Shown here: in pieces, positions 18,789 through 26,393 of the stretch
Numbering within the stretch: the stretch's first letter is position 1
Layout: every line of letters begins with the position of its first letter
Source of the DNA: Candidatus Poribacteria bacterium
GTDB lineage: Bacteria; Poribacteria; WGA-4E; WGA-3G
Length of the DNA stretch: 64,000 nucleotides
Reading direction: 5' to 3'
NCBI GenBank assembly: GCA_007571305.1
Contig: RKRR01000103.1
Location: forward strand, 1 to 64,000
Notes under the pieces: model-generated
The model's database searches: none
What the model was told of the DNA's origin: nothing
What the model saw: only the letters and a program-made list of their open reading frames with translations
Position numbers and translations under genes: made by a program

Positions 18789-19567
18789 CCAAAATTCCAC
18801 GCTGCTGTAGCATACTTGGTTTCAACCAAGGTTTCAGCCTGCATACGTTCCATCGTCGACAGTTTTTCTGAATTAAACGCAATGCCGATTTCAAATGTTT
18901 CACGGATGGCTTGAATGAGTTCGACCCTTGTTATAAAACGCCCATCTATGTTGAGAGCAGTCGATTGTTCGCGGACGCTCTGCTGGACTTCTGGATCCTT
19001 TGAAGTGCGATCGAGAATAGAAAAAGGCGGTATATCCAACGAAATATATCCTTGAAACATTATCCCATCTCGGTTACGCCTCACAGAAACACCTGCTAAT
19101 TTCTTGTTGTCAGACATAACATCATGCTCAGCGGGATTTGTCAGACAAATGTTTGGAACAGTTTCGCAAGAATCAGGGCACGCTGTGTAACACTGCGCGG
19201 GGACACCGAGTTTTTGAAACGCCTCGACGAGAGATTGTCCGATGCGTTGATACGCGTCAGAAATATCCATTTCCACAGCATCGCGTGGGAGCACCAGCGT
19301 ATAGGTTAATGCCCATCCATGCACGACTGTGCCGCCGCCAGTCATCCTTTTCACCAATTCAATGCTGTCTGCACGACACACCTCCACATCAACTTCTGAG
19401 GCAATGTCTTGGAAGTAGCCGAAACTGAAAGCTGGGGACGACCACTCATAAAACCGCAACGTCGGGTTCGGTTGTGTCTTCTGCGCTAGCAGAATTGCCT
19501 CGTCAATCGCCATATTCATCGCGGCGGGGTTTGCCCCCATATTCAGAAGTCTACCAATAGTTTCCAT
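18785..19567 (-). CDS. lplA: Lipoate-protein ligase A-type protein
   Basis: A 260-residue BPL/LplA/LipB-fold enzyme expected to activate lipoate (or octanoate) and attach it to lipoyl domains of 2-oxoacid dehydrogenases or GcvH. The ligand-binding RMTGGGTVVHG motif is at about residues 94-104. The DNKKLAGVSVRRN lysine loop follows at about 165-180, and the N-terminal NMAIDEA helix is typical. Only the large domain is visible, so either a partner protein supplies the small domain or it acts as an octanoyltransferase (LipM-like). It lies 3 bases from the propeller gene and overlaps the SUMF1 gene by four. Confidence 0.88.
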   Translation of the reverse strand: METIGRLLNMGANPAAMNMAIDEAILLAQKTQPNPTLRFYEWSSPAFSFGYFQDIASEVDVEVCRADSIELVKRMTGGGTVVHGWALTYTLVLPRDAVEMDISDAYQRIGQSLVEAFQKLGVPAQCYTACPDSCETVPNICLTNPAEHDVMSDNKKLAGVSVRRNRDGIMFQGYISLDIPPFSILDRTSKDPEVQQSVREQSTALNIDGRFITRVELIQAIRETFEIGIAFNSEKLSTMERMQAETLVETKYATAAWNFG

Positions 19568-19570
19568 TGG

Positions 19571-20203
19571 TCAGGATAACGCTACGCGACACACTGCTGT
19601 CGTATGTGCATCGCAATACCAGAAATACCCATCCCAGTAGGTCATTCCGTGCGGTTCAGGATGCGGTTCGGGTATCTCGATTTTGTTCAAATGGCTGCCA
19701 TCTTCTGGATTGAGATGGAAGATGGCGCGATGGTTCGTCTCAACGCACCAAAGATCGTCGCCTATCCATGCGATACCGTGCGGTCGAATACCGGGGGCAG
19801 GAAGCGTGTGAATCACTTTGAAACCGGCTTCAACATCGACTTGATAGATAGTTGCGGAAGGTGGTACTGCTATCCAGAGTTTATTGTCACGCCATTCTAA
19901 GCCGTGGGCACCAGTCTGACCGGCACCGGGTGTATCATAAGAAGCGAGTGTTTCGCCGCTTTCTGGATCCGTTGATAAAATTTCGCAACTGTAAGTGGAT
20001 GCAAGCCAGAGGGACGCGCCCGTGTCTGTAATACCGCTACCTCTATCAGAATCGGTGGCGAGTGTCTTTTTTACATCACCCTGATATGAGACGAGATGCA
20101 CCTCATTTGTCTGCTGGTCGAGAATCCAGAGCCCGTCTTCTGTAGCTTGCATTCCGTTGGGTTGTGGTCCTGGGGAGTCAAAAACTTTTTCGATTGTCGG
20201 CAT
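19571..20203 (-). CDS. Beta-propeller protein (NHL/SMP-30-like)
   Basis: A 210-residue protein of repeated strands with the pattern GLWILDQQTNEV, SLWLASTYSCEI, KLWIAVPPSATI, DLWCVETNHRAI and YFWYCDAHTTAV. This makes about five blades of a YncE/virginiamycin-lyase/SMP-30-type propeller. There is no signal peptide and no clear catalytic residue. It is the first gene of an operon with lplA and the SUMF1 protein, driven by a near-consensus promoter and an ideal GGAGG site. The context does not reveal a substrate. Confidence 0.7.
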   Translation of the reverse strand: MPTIEKVFDSPGPQPNGMQATEDGLWILDQQTNEVHLVSYQGDVKKTLATDSDRGSGITDTGASLWLASTYSCEILSTDPESGETLASYDTPGAGQTGAHGLEWRDNKLWIAVPPSATIYQVDVEAGFKVIHTLPAPGIRPHGIAWIGDDLWCVETNHRAIFHLNPEDGSHLNKIEIPEPHPEPHGMTYWDGYFWYCDAHTTAVCRVALS

Positions 20204-20242
20204 AAGAAACCTCCGTATGAATTATACCTTCACCTAGTGTTC

Positions 20243-20271
20243 ATTGTATACGGCATTCGGGAAAGTGTCAA
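20243..20271 (-). promoter_or_regulatory. Promoter of the propeller-lplA-SUMF1 operon
   Basis: On the minus strand, TTGACA, a 17-base spacer and TACAAT, about 40 bases upstream of the ATG at 20203. A GGAGG ribosome-binding site lies 6 bases before that ATG. Confidence 0.75.
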
Positions 20272-20588
20272 GTTTTTTCAGGGTTTGTTAGGAGCCTTCA
20301 GTTCTCTTGTAAGAGGGATCTTCGAAGCCCAACAAATCCGTGTAGGATAGACCTCCCGGTCGAGAATTTTTTTAGAATTTGAAAACTATGGAGGATCGAT
20401 AAAAATAAGCACTTTCCCCTGGTAGGCTAGGTTTCCTAACCCCGTTGGTCTAGTGTTATCCGATTAACTCATCCAAGGAGAGATAGATGGAACGTTTGCA
20501 TAGATACTTAAACCATTAGAGAGAACGCGAAAATGTGAGTAGTGACTAAGCGAATATCAATTGATATGCCATTGCACTTGAAAAAACA
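20272..20588. other. Intergenic stretch without recognised feature
   Basis: Between two divergent promoters. Several short direct and inverted words such as AGGTTTCCTAACC are present, but no ORF, RNA gene or repeat-family member could be supported. Confidence 0.5.
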
Positions 20589-20618
20589 TTGACATTCTGA
20601 GTCATATCCCTGTATAAT
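20589..20618 (+). promoter_or_regulatory. Sigma-70 promoter that implies a leaderless transcript
   Basis: TTGACA (20589-20594), an 18-base spacer and TATAAT (20613-20618). A start six to seven bases downstream falls on the ATG at 20625, so the message would have little or no 5' leader. The ORF-track ATG at 20619 abuts the -10 box and could not be transcribed. Confidence 0.75.
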
Positions 20619-20624
20619 ATGGGT

Positions 20625-21590
20625 ATGCCCTATTATGACGAGATTTTCAAACACCTGACGGAACACTCTCCGCAAGCAATCGCATCGCTTGCACTCAAAA
20701 CCAAAGATGTGCAAGTTGGACAGAAACTCAAAACCGAACAAATTGCAGTTAATGTTCTTTACAGCGATATGACGTTTAGCGTCCGCGTCGGTGGCGAGGA
20801 TGCGGTGCTACATATAGAGGCACAAACTGACGACAGCCGACATAAACCGATGCCCCTGCGAATGTTAGCGTATGCCAGTCTACTCGGACTTGAGCACGAA
20901 CCACCGGTCTATTCAACGGTGCTGTACTTCCGGCCGAATGCGGGGCGTGCGGATCCGGGTTTCTATGAATACGGTGATGTTGAACGTGGTGGTTTGCGTT
21001 TCAAATATAACGTGATTAGGCTCTACGAGTTAGAGGGTGAATCGTTTCTGGATGCTGCTTCAGTTGGGGTGTTACCGTTCACAGCATTAATGCAACCGCC
21101 ATCAGGAATGGAAACTGAGGCGTGGGTTCAGAAATGTGTAGAGACGACGCGCGCCGCCCCGGTAGATACGGAGATGCGTGCAACATTATTGTTTGGACTG
21201 TCGCTTTTTGGAAGTTTAGCGCATGGTCCTGATATTTTCACAAGGTTTATATCGGAGGAAATCATGAGAGAGTCTCCTTTTTACGAACAAGTGATGAAAC
21301 GCTGGCTTGAAGAAGGTAAACAAAGGGGCATTGAGCAAGGCATTGAGCAAGGCATTGAGCAAGGCATTGAGCAAGGCATTGAGCGTGGTGCGCGCGCAAC
21401 GACTATTGAAAATATGCTCGCTGTCCTTACCGAACGTTTCCCTTTTGTCGATACCACCTCTTTACAACCGACGCTTGAGGCGATTTCAGACCTTAGCCGT
21501 CTTAAACAACTCAGTTTGACAGCTTCATTAGCACCGAGTTTCGAAGCGTTCCAATACAAACTACATCTGACCGAAAACGGTAGCGAGTAA
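20625..21590 (+). CDS. Rpn-family / DUF4351-like PD-(D/E)XK nuclease (transposase-related)
   Basis: About 321 residues. The N-terminal half resembles the recombination-promoting nuclease family of transposase-derived PD-(D/E)XK enzymes. The core is VLHIEAQTD (about residues 64-72), a hydrophobic strand with an ExQ variant, followed by the LRMLAYASLL helix. The C-terminal half has a (GIEQ)n linker at about residues 235-254 and an ENMLAVLTERFP helix typical of DUF4351-like tails. Such proteins cut DNA non-specifically and promote RecA-independent recombination in known cases. The start is set at 20625 by the promoter position. Adjacent to a broken methylase gene in an accessory region. Confidence 0.8.
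   Translation: MPYYDEIFKHLTEHSPQAIASLALKTKDVQVGQKLKTEQIAVNVLYSDMTFSVRVGGEDAVLHIEAQTDDSRHKPMPLRMLAYASLLGLEHEPPVYSTVLYFRPNAGRADPGFYEYGDVERGGLRFKYNVIRLYELEGESFLDAASVGVLPFTALMQPPSGMETEAWVQKCVETTRAAPVDTEMRATLLFGLSLFGSLAHGPDIFTRFISEEIMRESPFYEQVMKRWLEEGKQRGIEQGIEQGIEQGIEQGIERGARATTIENMLAVLTERFPFVDTTSLQPTLEAISDLSRLKQLSLTASLAPSFEAFQYKLHLTENGSE
21327..21386 (+). repeat. 12-bp coding tandem repeat, five copies
   Basis: Unit GGCATTGAGCAA repeated four times exactly plus a fifth copy with a changed end, encoding (GIEQ)4-GIER. It lies inside the Rpn-like gene. Because the unit is a multiple of three, copy number can vary without frameshift. Confidence 0.9.
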
Positions 21591-21618
21591 AAATAACGTC
21601 AATTCTCACAAGAAACAG

Positions 21619-21648
21619 ACGTTAGGGGTAGCATGCTGCTCCTAACGT
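21619..21648. terminator. Hairpin after the Rpn-like gene
   Basis: ACGTTAGG and CCTAACGT form the outer part of a nearly continuous stem, with G-U pairs inside. It starts 28 bases past the stop codon at 21590. There is no T-run, so intrinsic termination is uncertain. Confidence 0.45.
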
Positions 21649-21660
21649 AAGGCACACATA

Positions 21661-22094
21661 ATGCCCACACTCTACTTTAAAGGCAAACAATTCATCTACG
21701 GACACCATCTCACCGTTCCTGTCCGCGCCCTAAAAATAGACAGGGATGAATCGTTGAACGCACCTCTCTCGAAACTTATGACAAATTAAGTGGTGATGGT
21801 AACTTCATCCTCCACGGCGATAGCCTGCATGCACTCAAGGCACTCCTCCCCCTATACGCAGGCGAAATCAAAGGGCAACACCTCCAAGGTAACGGCGACA
21901 CCACCTACAAACAGGAACTTGTAGAAACGTTAGAAGAAGCATATCGAAACGCTACACAACACAGCACGATGGATATCACCGCCCCCAATAACAAAACGAT
22001 GTCTTTCCGAATGCTATTTGAAGACTCATGGCGTGAGGCCGTCAATGAAACAATCTGGATGCTGACCGATAGGATCCGCACGCATAGACAATAA
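21661..22094 (+). pseudogene. Remnant of a type III-like DNA adenine methylase gene
   Basis: The ATG at 21661 opens an N-terminus typical of this group (MPTLYFKGKQF) that stops after 42 codons. After a shift of frame, coding resumes with NFILHGDSLHALKALLP, the conserved segment just upstream of the DPPY motif in type III-like methylases. Then, in place of the catalytic DPPYNTG region, it jumps to QHLQGNGDTTYKQELVETL and ends in a 22094 stop. The gene has therefore suffered a frameshift and a large internal deletion including motif IV. No restriction partner gene survives next to it. Confidence 0.75.
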
Positions 22095-22164
22095 AGGTTT
22101 TCTTGACTACAAACGCATCTTACAAAAATTTGTGTAAGTTCTGAGGAGTTATCCCAACATCGGT

Positions 22165-22193
22165 TTGCAAGTTGTGTGAGAAAATGATATAAT
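22165..22193 (+). promoter_or_regulatory. Promoter upstream of argG
   Basis: TTGCAA, a 17-base spacer and TATAAT (22188-22193), 38 bases upstream of the argG TTG start. It lies just past the methylase remnant. Confidence 0.65.
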
Positions 22194-22230
22194 TCCCCCA
22201 TAACGAAACACAATACCTTGGAGACTGCTT

Positions 22231-23469
22231 TTGAACATTGATACACTAAAAGGGAAAACAGTTGGCGCAGCTGTTTCAGGCGGCTTGGATAGCTGCACGA
22301 TCACCAAATGGTTAGTAGATAATGGAGTCAACGTCGTCTGCTTCACGGCAGACCTCGGTCAACCCGATGAACGCGACGTATCTGAAATTAAAGAACGCAT
22401 GTTGGCGTGCGGTGCCAAAGACGCTATCATTGTAGATGCGAAAGACGCACTCGCGGAGGATGGTATCCGACTCATCCAGTGTCAAGCGATGTATGAAGGC
22501 GGATATTGGAATACGACTGGAATTGCGAGGCATGTCACCGTGAAAGCACTCCTGCCGGAGATGGAAAAACGCGACATCTCCATTTTAACACACGGCGCAA
22601 CCGGCAGAGGTAACGATCAGGTCCGGTTTCAACTCGCTACTAACATGCTCAATCCCGGCTTTGCTGTCTACGCACCCTGGCGAGATCCCGACTTCCTCAA
22701 AAAGTTCGGCGGCAGAAAAGAGATGATAGACTTCTGCCAAGTCCATAACCTCCCGATTACCGCTACACACGAAAAACCCTACTCGACTGACGCAAATCTC
22801 TTAGGACTGACCCATGAAGCCGGACGACTTGAGTCCTTGAAAACGCCCGCAGGTTTTATTACCCCTGGCATGGGAGTCCATCCAAAAGACGCACCCGATG
22901 ACATAGAGCATTTTACCGTTACCTTTGCCCGTGGGACACCTGTTGAAGTTAATGGAAGCCCCGTTACGCCGCTCCAGAGTCTGCTGGAGGCAAATCGCAT
23001 CGGTGGGCGGAACGGTATCGGTATTGGTATCCATACCGTTGAAAATCGGTTTGTTGGAATTAAGAGCCGTGGGGTCTATGAGTCTCCTGGGATGGAACTG
23101 CTTGGGAAGTGTTATGAGTATCTCCTCCAACTGATTTTAGACAGACGTGCGCGCCGACACTTTGATAACGTCGCGCCGACAATCGCAGAGCAGATTTATC
23201 AAGGTTATTGGTTCGATGCTACTACGCAGGCACTCCTATCTTCTATTGAACCGCTCACGAACTTAGCAAGTGGGACCCTTACGGTAGCCCTCTACAAAGG
23301 GAATGTTGCATTCCACGCCGCCGGTGGTGCCCCGCACTCACTCTACTCCGAGGAGACAGCATCTATGGAAGCGATTGGGGACTTTGATCATTCGGATTCA
23401 GAAGGGTTCTTAGCCGTACTGGGTGTAGGTGCACGAGCATCTGCTGTTGCAGGACAAACACAGGAGTAG
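22231..23469 (+). CDS. argG: Argininosuccinate synthase
   Basis: Joins citrulline and aspartate with ATP in arginine synthesis. The 412-residue protein has the N-type ATP-pyrophosphatase loop AVSGGLDSC at about residue 14. ILTHGATGRGNDQVRF and APWRDPDF follow at about 115-155, and the EKPYSTDANLLGLTHEAG citrulline/aspartate site at about 182-199, all in the standard order. The start codon is TTG, supported by a GGAG site 7 bases upstream and by the conserved N-terminus. No other arginine gene is adjacent; it stands alone between accessory genes with its own promoter. Confidence 0.96.
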   Translation: MNIDTLKGKTVGAAVSGGLDSCTITKWLVDNGVNVVCFTADLGQPDERDVSEIKERMLACGAKDAIIVDAKDALAEDGIRLIQCQAMYEGGYWNTTGIARHVTVKALLPEMEKRDISILTHGATGRGNDQVRFQLATNMLNPGFAVYAPWRDPDFLKKFGGRKEMIDFCQVHNLPITATHEKPYSTDANLLGLTHEAGRLESLKTPAGFITPGMGVHPKDAPDDIEHFTVTFARGTPVEVNGSPVTPLQSLLEANRIGGRNGIGIGIHTVENRFVGIKSRGVYESPGMELLGKCYEYLLQLILDRRARRHFDNVAPTIAEQIYQGYWFDATTQALLSSIEPLTNLASGTLTVALYKGNVAFHAAGGAPHSLYSEETASMEAIGDFDHSDSEGFLAVLGVGARASAVAGQTQE

Positions 23470-23558
23470 TGGACATTTTGATGGAATTTCCAGCCTAAGG
23501 GACAGAAATTTGTTTTCTCCAGAACCATGAATTTCAACATGCTGAAGGAAACCAAATT

Positions 23559-23762
23559 ATGAAAACGCAAACTTTCACGGCAAGTATCTCGCAGGAAGGA
23601 AAGTCGTTTATTGCCCAATGTTTAGAGATAGATGTTGCGAGTCAAGGTAAAAGTGAAGACGAAGCAGTTGAAAATCTCAAAGAAGCGTTAGAACTCTATT
23701 TTGAGCCACCACGTTCCACTGTGATGCCAAAACTTCGCAAATTTGAAGTATCAATTGATTGA
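23559..23762 (+). CDS. hicB: HicB-family antitoxin
   Basis: A 67-residue HicB/UPF0150 protein (TASISQEGKSFIAQCLEIDVASQGKSEDEAVENLKEALELYF pattern). This is the partial RNase H-like fold that binds and inhibits HicA. It is a short form without the C-terminal DNA-binding extension, so autorepression may need another factor or the complex. It has an AAGGA site before its ATG. Its TGA overlaps the hicA ATG (TGATG), the usual coupled layout. The antitoxin-first order is the reverse of the most common hicA-hicB order but is well known. Confidence 0.88.
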   Translation: MKTQTFTASISQEGKSFIAQCLEIDVASQGKSEDEAVENLKEALELYFEPPRSTVMPKLRKFEVSID

Positions 23763-24160
23763 TGCCGCTGAAACCGCTTTCCTATCGTCAGGTTAAACGC
23801 AAACTGGAAAAGGCAGGATTCACACTGGTTCAGCAGCGAGGCAGTCACGTAAAATTTGCCCAAGAAATTCAACATGAGGTCCGTACCGTGATGGTGCCCA
23901 AACATCGTGAAGTGAGGATTGGGACGCTACGGTCTATTTTGAGGCAGGCTGGACTCACCCCAGATGAATTCAATAAACTTTCAACAGAAGTCAAGTTGAA
24001 AATAGATATAGGAGTTAAGGGGGTACTGTCTTCACACAACGAAAACCGAGGTCGCTGGTCGAACCCGCTGACGTATTCCAGAAGCGATTGGCGACCCGCA
24101 TGGCTTGAGTTGAATAGAGCCAGGAGCCGCCCCGCAGGACGCGAGAACGATCAGACTTGA
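23762..24160 (+). CDS. hicA: HicA-family mRNA interferase with unusual C-terminal extension
   Basis: The first 75-80 residues are a standard HicA/YcfA double-stranded-RNA-binding-like toxin: YRQVKRKLEKAGF, then QRGSHVKF with the catalytic His, then the PKHREVRIGTLRSILRQAGL helix. Family members usually end here. This ORF runs on to 132 residues, the last 48 or so read antisense through the 3' end of the HtrA-SUMF1 gene (overlap 24015-24160). The tail is low in hydrophobics and rich in Arg/Ser/Asn, consistent with read-through of a lost stop. The ATG at 23762 is preferred over the TTG at 23759. Confidence 0.82.
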   Translation: MPLKPLSYRQVKRKLEKAGFTLVQQRGSHVKFAQEIQHEVRTVMVPKHREVRIGTLRSILRQAGLTPDEFNKLSTEVKLKIDIGVKGVLSSHNENRGRWSNPLTYSRSDWRPAWLELNRARSRPAGRENDQT

Positions 24161-25508
24161 CAACTATATAGTTCAATAATAGCCACTTCACACTCGGAGC
24201 TCCTGACAGCGGATTCCGAGGAGGCGACACCAAATAAAAATCTGCGTCATATTCGTCCAGACACCACTCCCATACATTACCCACCATGTCATACAAACCG
24301 TAGCCGTTCGCTGGATACGACCCGACAGCTATAGTTCCTTTTATCTTATTACCGAAGTTGGCATGGTTACTGTCTATTGAATCGCCCCAGGGGTATTTTT
24401 TACCACGTAGGCCCCCGCGTGCTGCCTTTTCCCATTCCGTTTCCGTCGGCAGACGTTTGCCCGCCCATTCCGCATAAGCCAGCGCAGCATACCAACTCAC
24501 ATACACCACAGGATGGTTCGCCTTCCCCATTGGGTAGTTGTTACCATTCCAATACTTCAGGTACTTACCATTATGCAACGCAAGTGGGGTACGATACTTC
24601 TGCCATTCAGGGTTAGCATCTACAAACTTCTTGTAGTCCGCATTTGTCACTTCGTGTGTGTCCATATAGAATGCATCTACATACACTGTATGCACGGGCT
24701 TCTCATAGGCCTTTGCATCCGTATTGTTGCTGCCCATCCGGAACTCACCCGCAGGAATGAGTGCCATTGTCCTCCGATCTATAGGGGTGGTTATCTTTGC
24801 AGGAAGGTGCATTGTAGGATCTTCAGTGAGAGCGGGTGCCTGAAATAGCGGCTTCGCCCTTCCTACCTTCGTGAGTAGATTTTTGAGGTAGTTTGAGGGA
24901 ATCGCGAAGTTGAGGTTCTGTCCATCACGGACGCTTAAAACCGAAACACCTATCGCTTCGCCTTTTTGGTTAAGCACAGGACCACCGCTACTGCCGGACG
25001 AGATCGGCGCGGTTATCTGAATCAGCTTACCACTCTCAAGCAGGCGGATGCTGCTAATAATCCCATCCGAGAAAGTGCCTTCCAAGCCGCGTGGGTTACC
25101 AACAGCATAAACCGTCTCACCTACCTCTGTCAAATCACTATTGCCGAGTGAAATAACCTCTGGACCAAAAGTAGGCACCTTTAGGATGATCAAATCCCGC
25201 TGTGCGTCGATCGCTGTCCAACCCTCAATATTGAACTTCGCCTCTTTGCCGACCAGTTTCGCGTGGCCGCTTGCGGCGCCCTCTACGACATGAAAATTTG
25301 TTGCTATCTGCCCATCTCCGATAAAAAATCCGCTACCGAAGGACAAAGGTTGACCCTCGGCATCTTCCATAACGAGCAGCACCGTAGAACGAAAGGCTTT
25401 TTTGGCGATTTGTTGAGGGGTTTGGGTCCTTGCTTCAGTCCCAACACAGGATAGAAAAATTAACAAATGCACAAAAGACAGTAGTAATTTTCTCGGGTAT
25501 TTTTTCAT
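24015..25508 (-). CDS. HtrA-like serine protease fused to a SUMF1 domain
   Basis: A 497-residue exported fusion. After a signal sequence (about 1-27) comes a trypsin-like domain (about 33-200) with the triad His73 (NFHVV), Asp105 (RDLIILK) and Ser174 (GSSGGP), as in DegP/HtrA proteases. No PDZ domain follows; instead residues about 245-495 form a SUMF1/FGE-fold domain (IPAGEFRMG, RLPTETEWEKAARG, GNVWEWCLDEYD, LRGGSW, DLGFRC). The FGE catalytic cysteines after GGSW are absent (GGSWLYSTQAM). The SUMF1 domain may serve as a ligand-binding module targeting the protease. Its 3' end overlaps hicA convergently by 146 bases. Confidence 0.88.
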   Translation of the reverse strand: MKKYPRKLLLSFVHLLIFLSCVGTEARTQTPQQIAKKAFRSTVLLVMEDAEGQPLSFGSGFFIGDGQIATNFHVVEGAASGHAKLVGKEAKFNIEGWTAIDAQRDLIILKVPTFGPEVISLGNSDLTEVGETVYAVGNPRGLEGTFSDGIISSIRLLESGKLIQITAPISSGSSGGPVLNQKGEAIGVSVLSVRDGQNLNFAIPSNYLKNLLTKVGRAKPLFQAPALTEDPTMHLPAKITTPIDRRTMALIPAGEFRMGSNNTDAKAYEKPVHTVYVDAFYMDTHEVTNADYKKFVDANPEWQKYRTPLALHNGKYLKYWNGNNYPMGKANHPVVYVSWYAALAYAEWAGKRLPTETEWEKAARGGLRGKKYPWGDSIDSNHANFGNKIKGTIAVGSYPANGYGLYDMVGNVWEWCLDEYDADFYLVSPPRNPLSGAPSVKWLLLNYIVVKSDRSRVLRGGSWLYSTQAMRVANRFWNTSAGSTSDLGFRCVKTVPP

Positions 25509-25621
25509 AACCTGTCCTTGATGGTCGGAAGTACTTGAAGTTAGATAAGAAATCTATCCGGGCAGATTTAGCACTTCATCAGACGGAGCAGCATATTAAC
25601 TTGCTTTGATTTTGGTCGTGT

Positions 25622-25990
25622 TCATTGATGGATTCGAATTCGATGTGCTTCCACCAAAAAGAGCTTGCCGCTATAGTGAGCCATATCACGGTTGACCGAA
25701 AGATAATCTTTCAAGCGCGATACAATTTGTGGCAAAACTTCAGGATGGTTTCTCACCTGAAGCGATATAATTCCCTGATAGTTAGCCGGTGGATAGTTAT
25801 GTATATTTGCAAAATCGCCATTCAAGGATACAAGGATCGACCCTAGTTCTTGTGCCGTTGAAATTACAGCCAAATCTGGGGATTCAATAGGAAGATAATC
25901 TCTGAGATACTAAACTTCGTAACTAGCATCACGAAGAGTCTCAATAACTGTAGTGGGAACGCATTGATCTGCCAAAAACTGCAATCCCAT
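25622..25990 (-). pseudogene. DUF5615 PIN-like toxin with an amber stop
   Basis: Reading from the ATG at 25990 gives MGLQFLADQCVPTTVIETLRDASYEV, then TAG at 25912-25910. It then continues in the same frame with YLRDYLPIESPDLAVISTAQE to the stop at 25622, 122 codons in all. This is a DUF5615 PIN-like protein (the early LADQCVP acidic residue and the later VSLNGDFANI acidic residue). The single TAG, perhaps from CAG, inactivates it unless suppressed. The ORF track shows only the part after an internal start (25622-25873). Its ATG overlaps the stop of the DUF433 gene (TAATG). Confidence 0.82.
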
Positions 25991-26214
25991 TAAGCAATTT
26001 CCTCAAATTCCGCTAATTCACGCGCGTAATCAAGACAGGCATGAATCTGTATTGTTTTGATATCCGGAAATTCATTGATAATCTCGTTTATTGTATGTCC
26101 TGCTGCCAAATATCCGAGAAGGAGACTTACTGGGATTCTCGTTCCCTTGATACGGGGTTTACCCCGTAATGTATCTGGTGTGCTAATAATATGATCTCGC
26201 CAATGAATTAGCAT
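25990..26214 (-). CDS. DUF433 antitoxin-like protein
   Basis: A 74-residue protein from the ATG at 26214, which has a GGGAGAG site; the upstream part of the 133-codon ORF looks non-coding. It matches DUF433 (VapB45-like) proteins: an N-terminal beta-hairpin HIISTPDTLRGKPRIKGTRIPV, then a winged-helix-like tail, LAAGHTINEIINEFPDI. DUF433 and DUF5615 genes form a frequent pair regarded as toxin-antitoxin. Here the antitoxin is intact while its partner carries an amber stop. About 180 bases upstream, up to the moxR stop codon, hold nothing I can name. Confidence 0.82.
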   Translation of the reverse strand: MLIHWRDHIISTPDTLRGKPRIKGTRIPVSLLLGYLAAGHTINEIINEFPDIKTIQIHACLDYARELAEFEEIA

Positions 26215-26393
26215 ATTCACTCTCCCAAATATAGAAATTATCTTGTTGATAGCGTAACACATCCAAAACCCATTTTCAAATAGAAATAGATAAACTACTC
26301 CAGAGCGAAAATGAAAATAAGAAAGCTCGCAATCTTTTAATATCTCAATATTGGGTTGTCCGCTGCAGCAAAGATAGTATAGTTCCGTCACAA

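Noticed and set aside
21327-21386. Possible CRISPR-like array
   Set aside because: Contiguous 12-bp units without spacers inside a coding frame; no cas genes in the window.
21281-21559. Antisense ORF with MPCSMPCSMPCS repeats
   Set aside because: It is the complement of the GIEQ coding repeat; the plus-strand gene has a promoter and recognisable domains.
22100-22140. Possible family B end (TTTGTGTAAGTTCT)
   Set aside because: Only about 12 bases resemble the family B right end and there is no core nearby.
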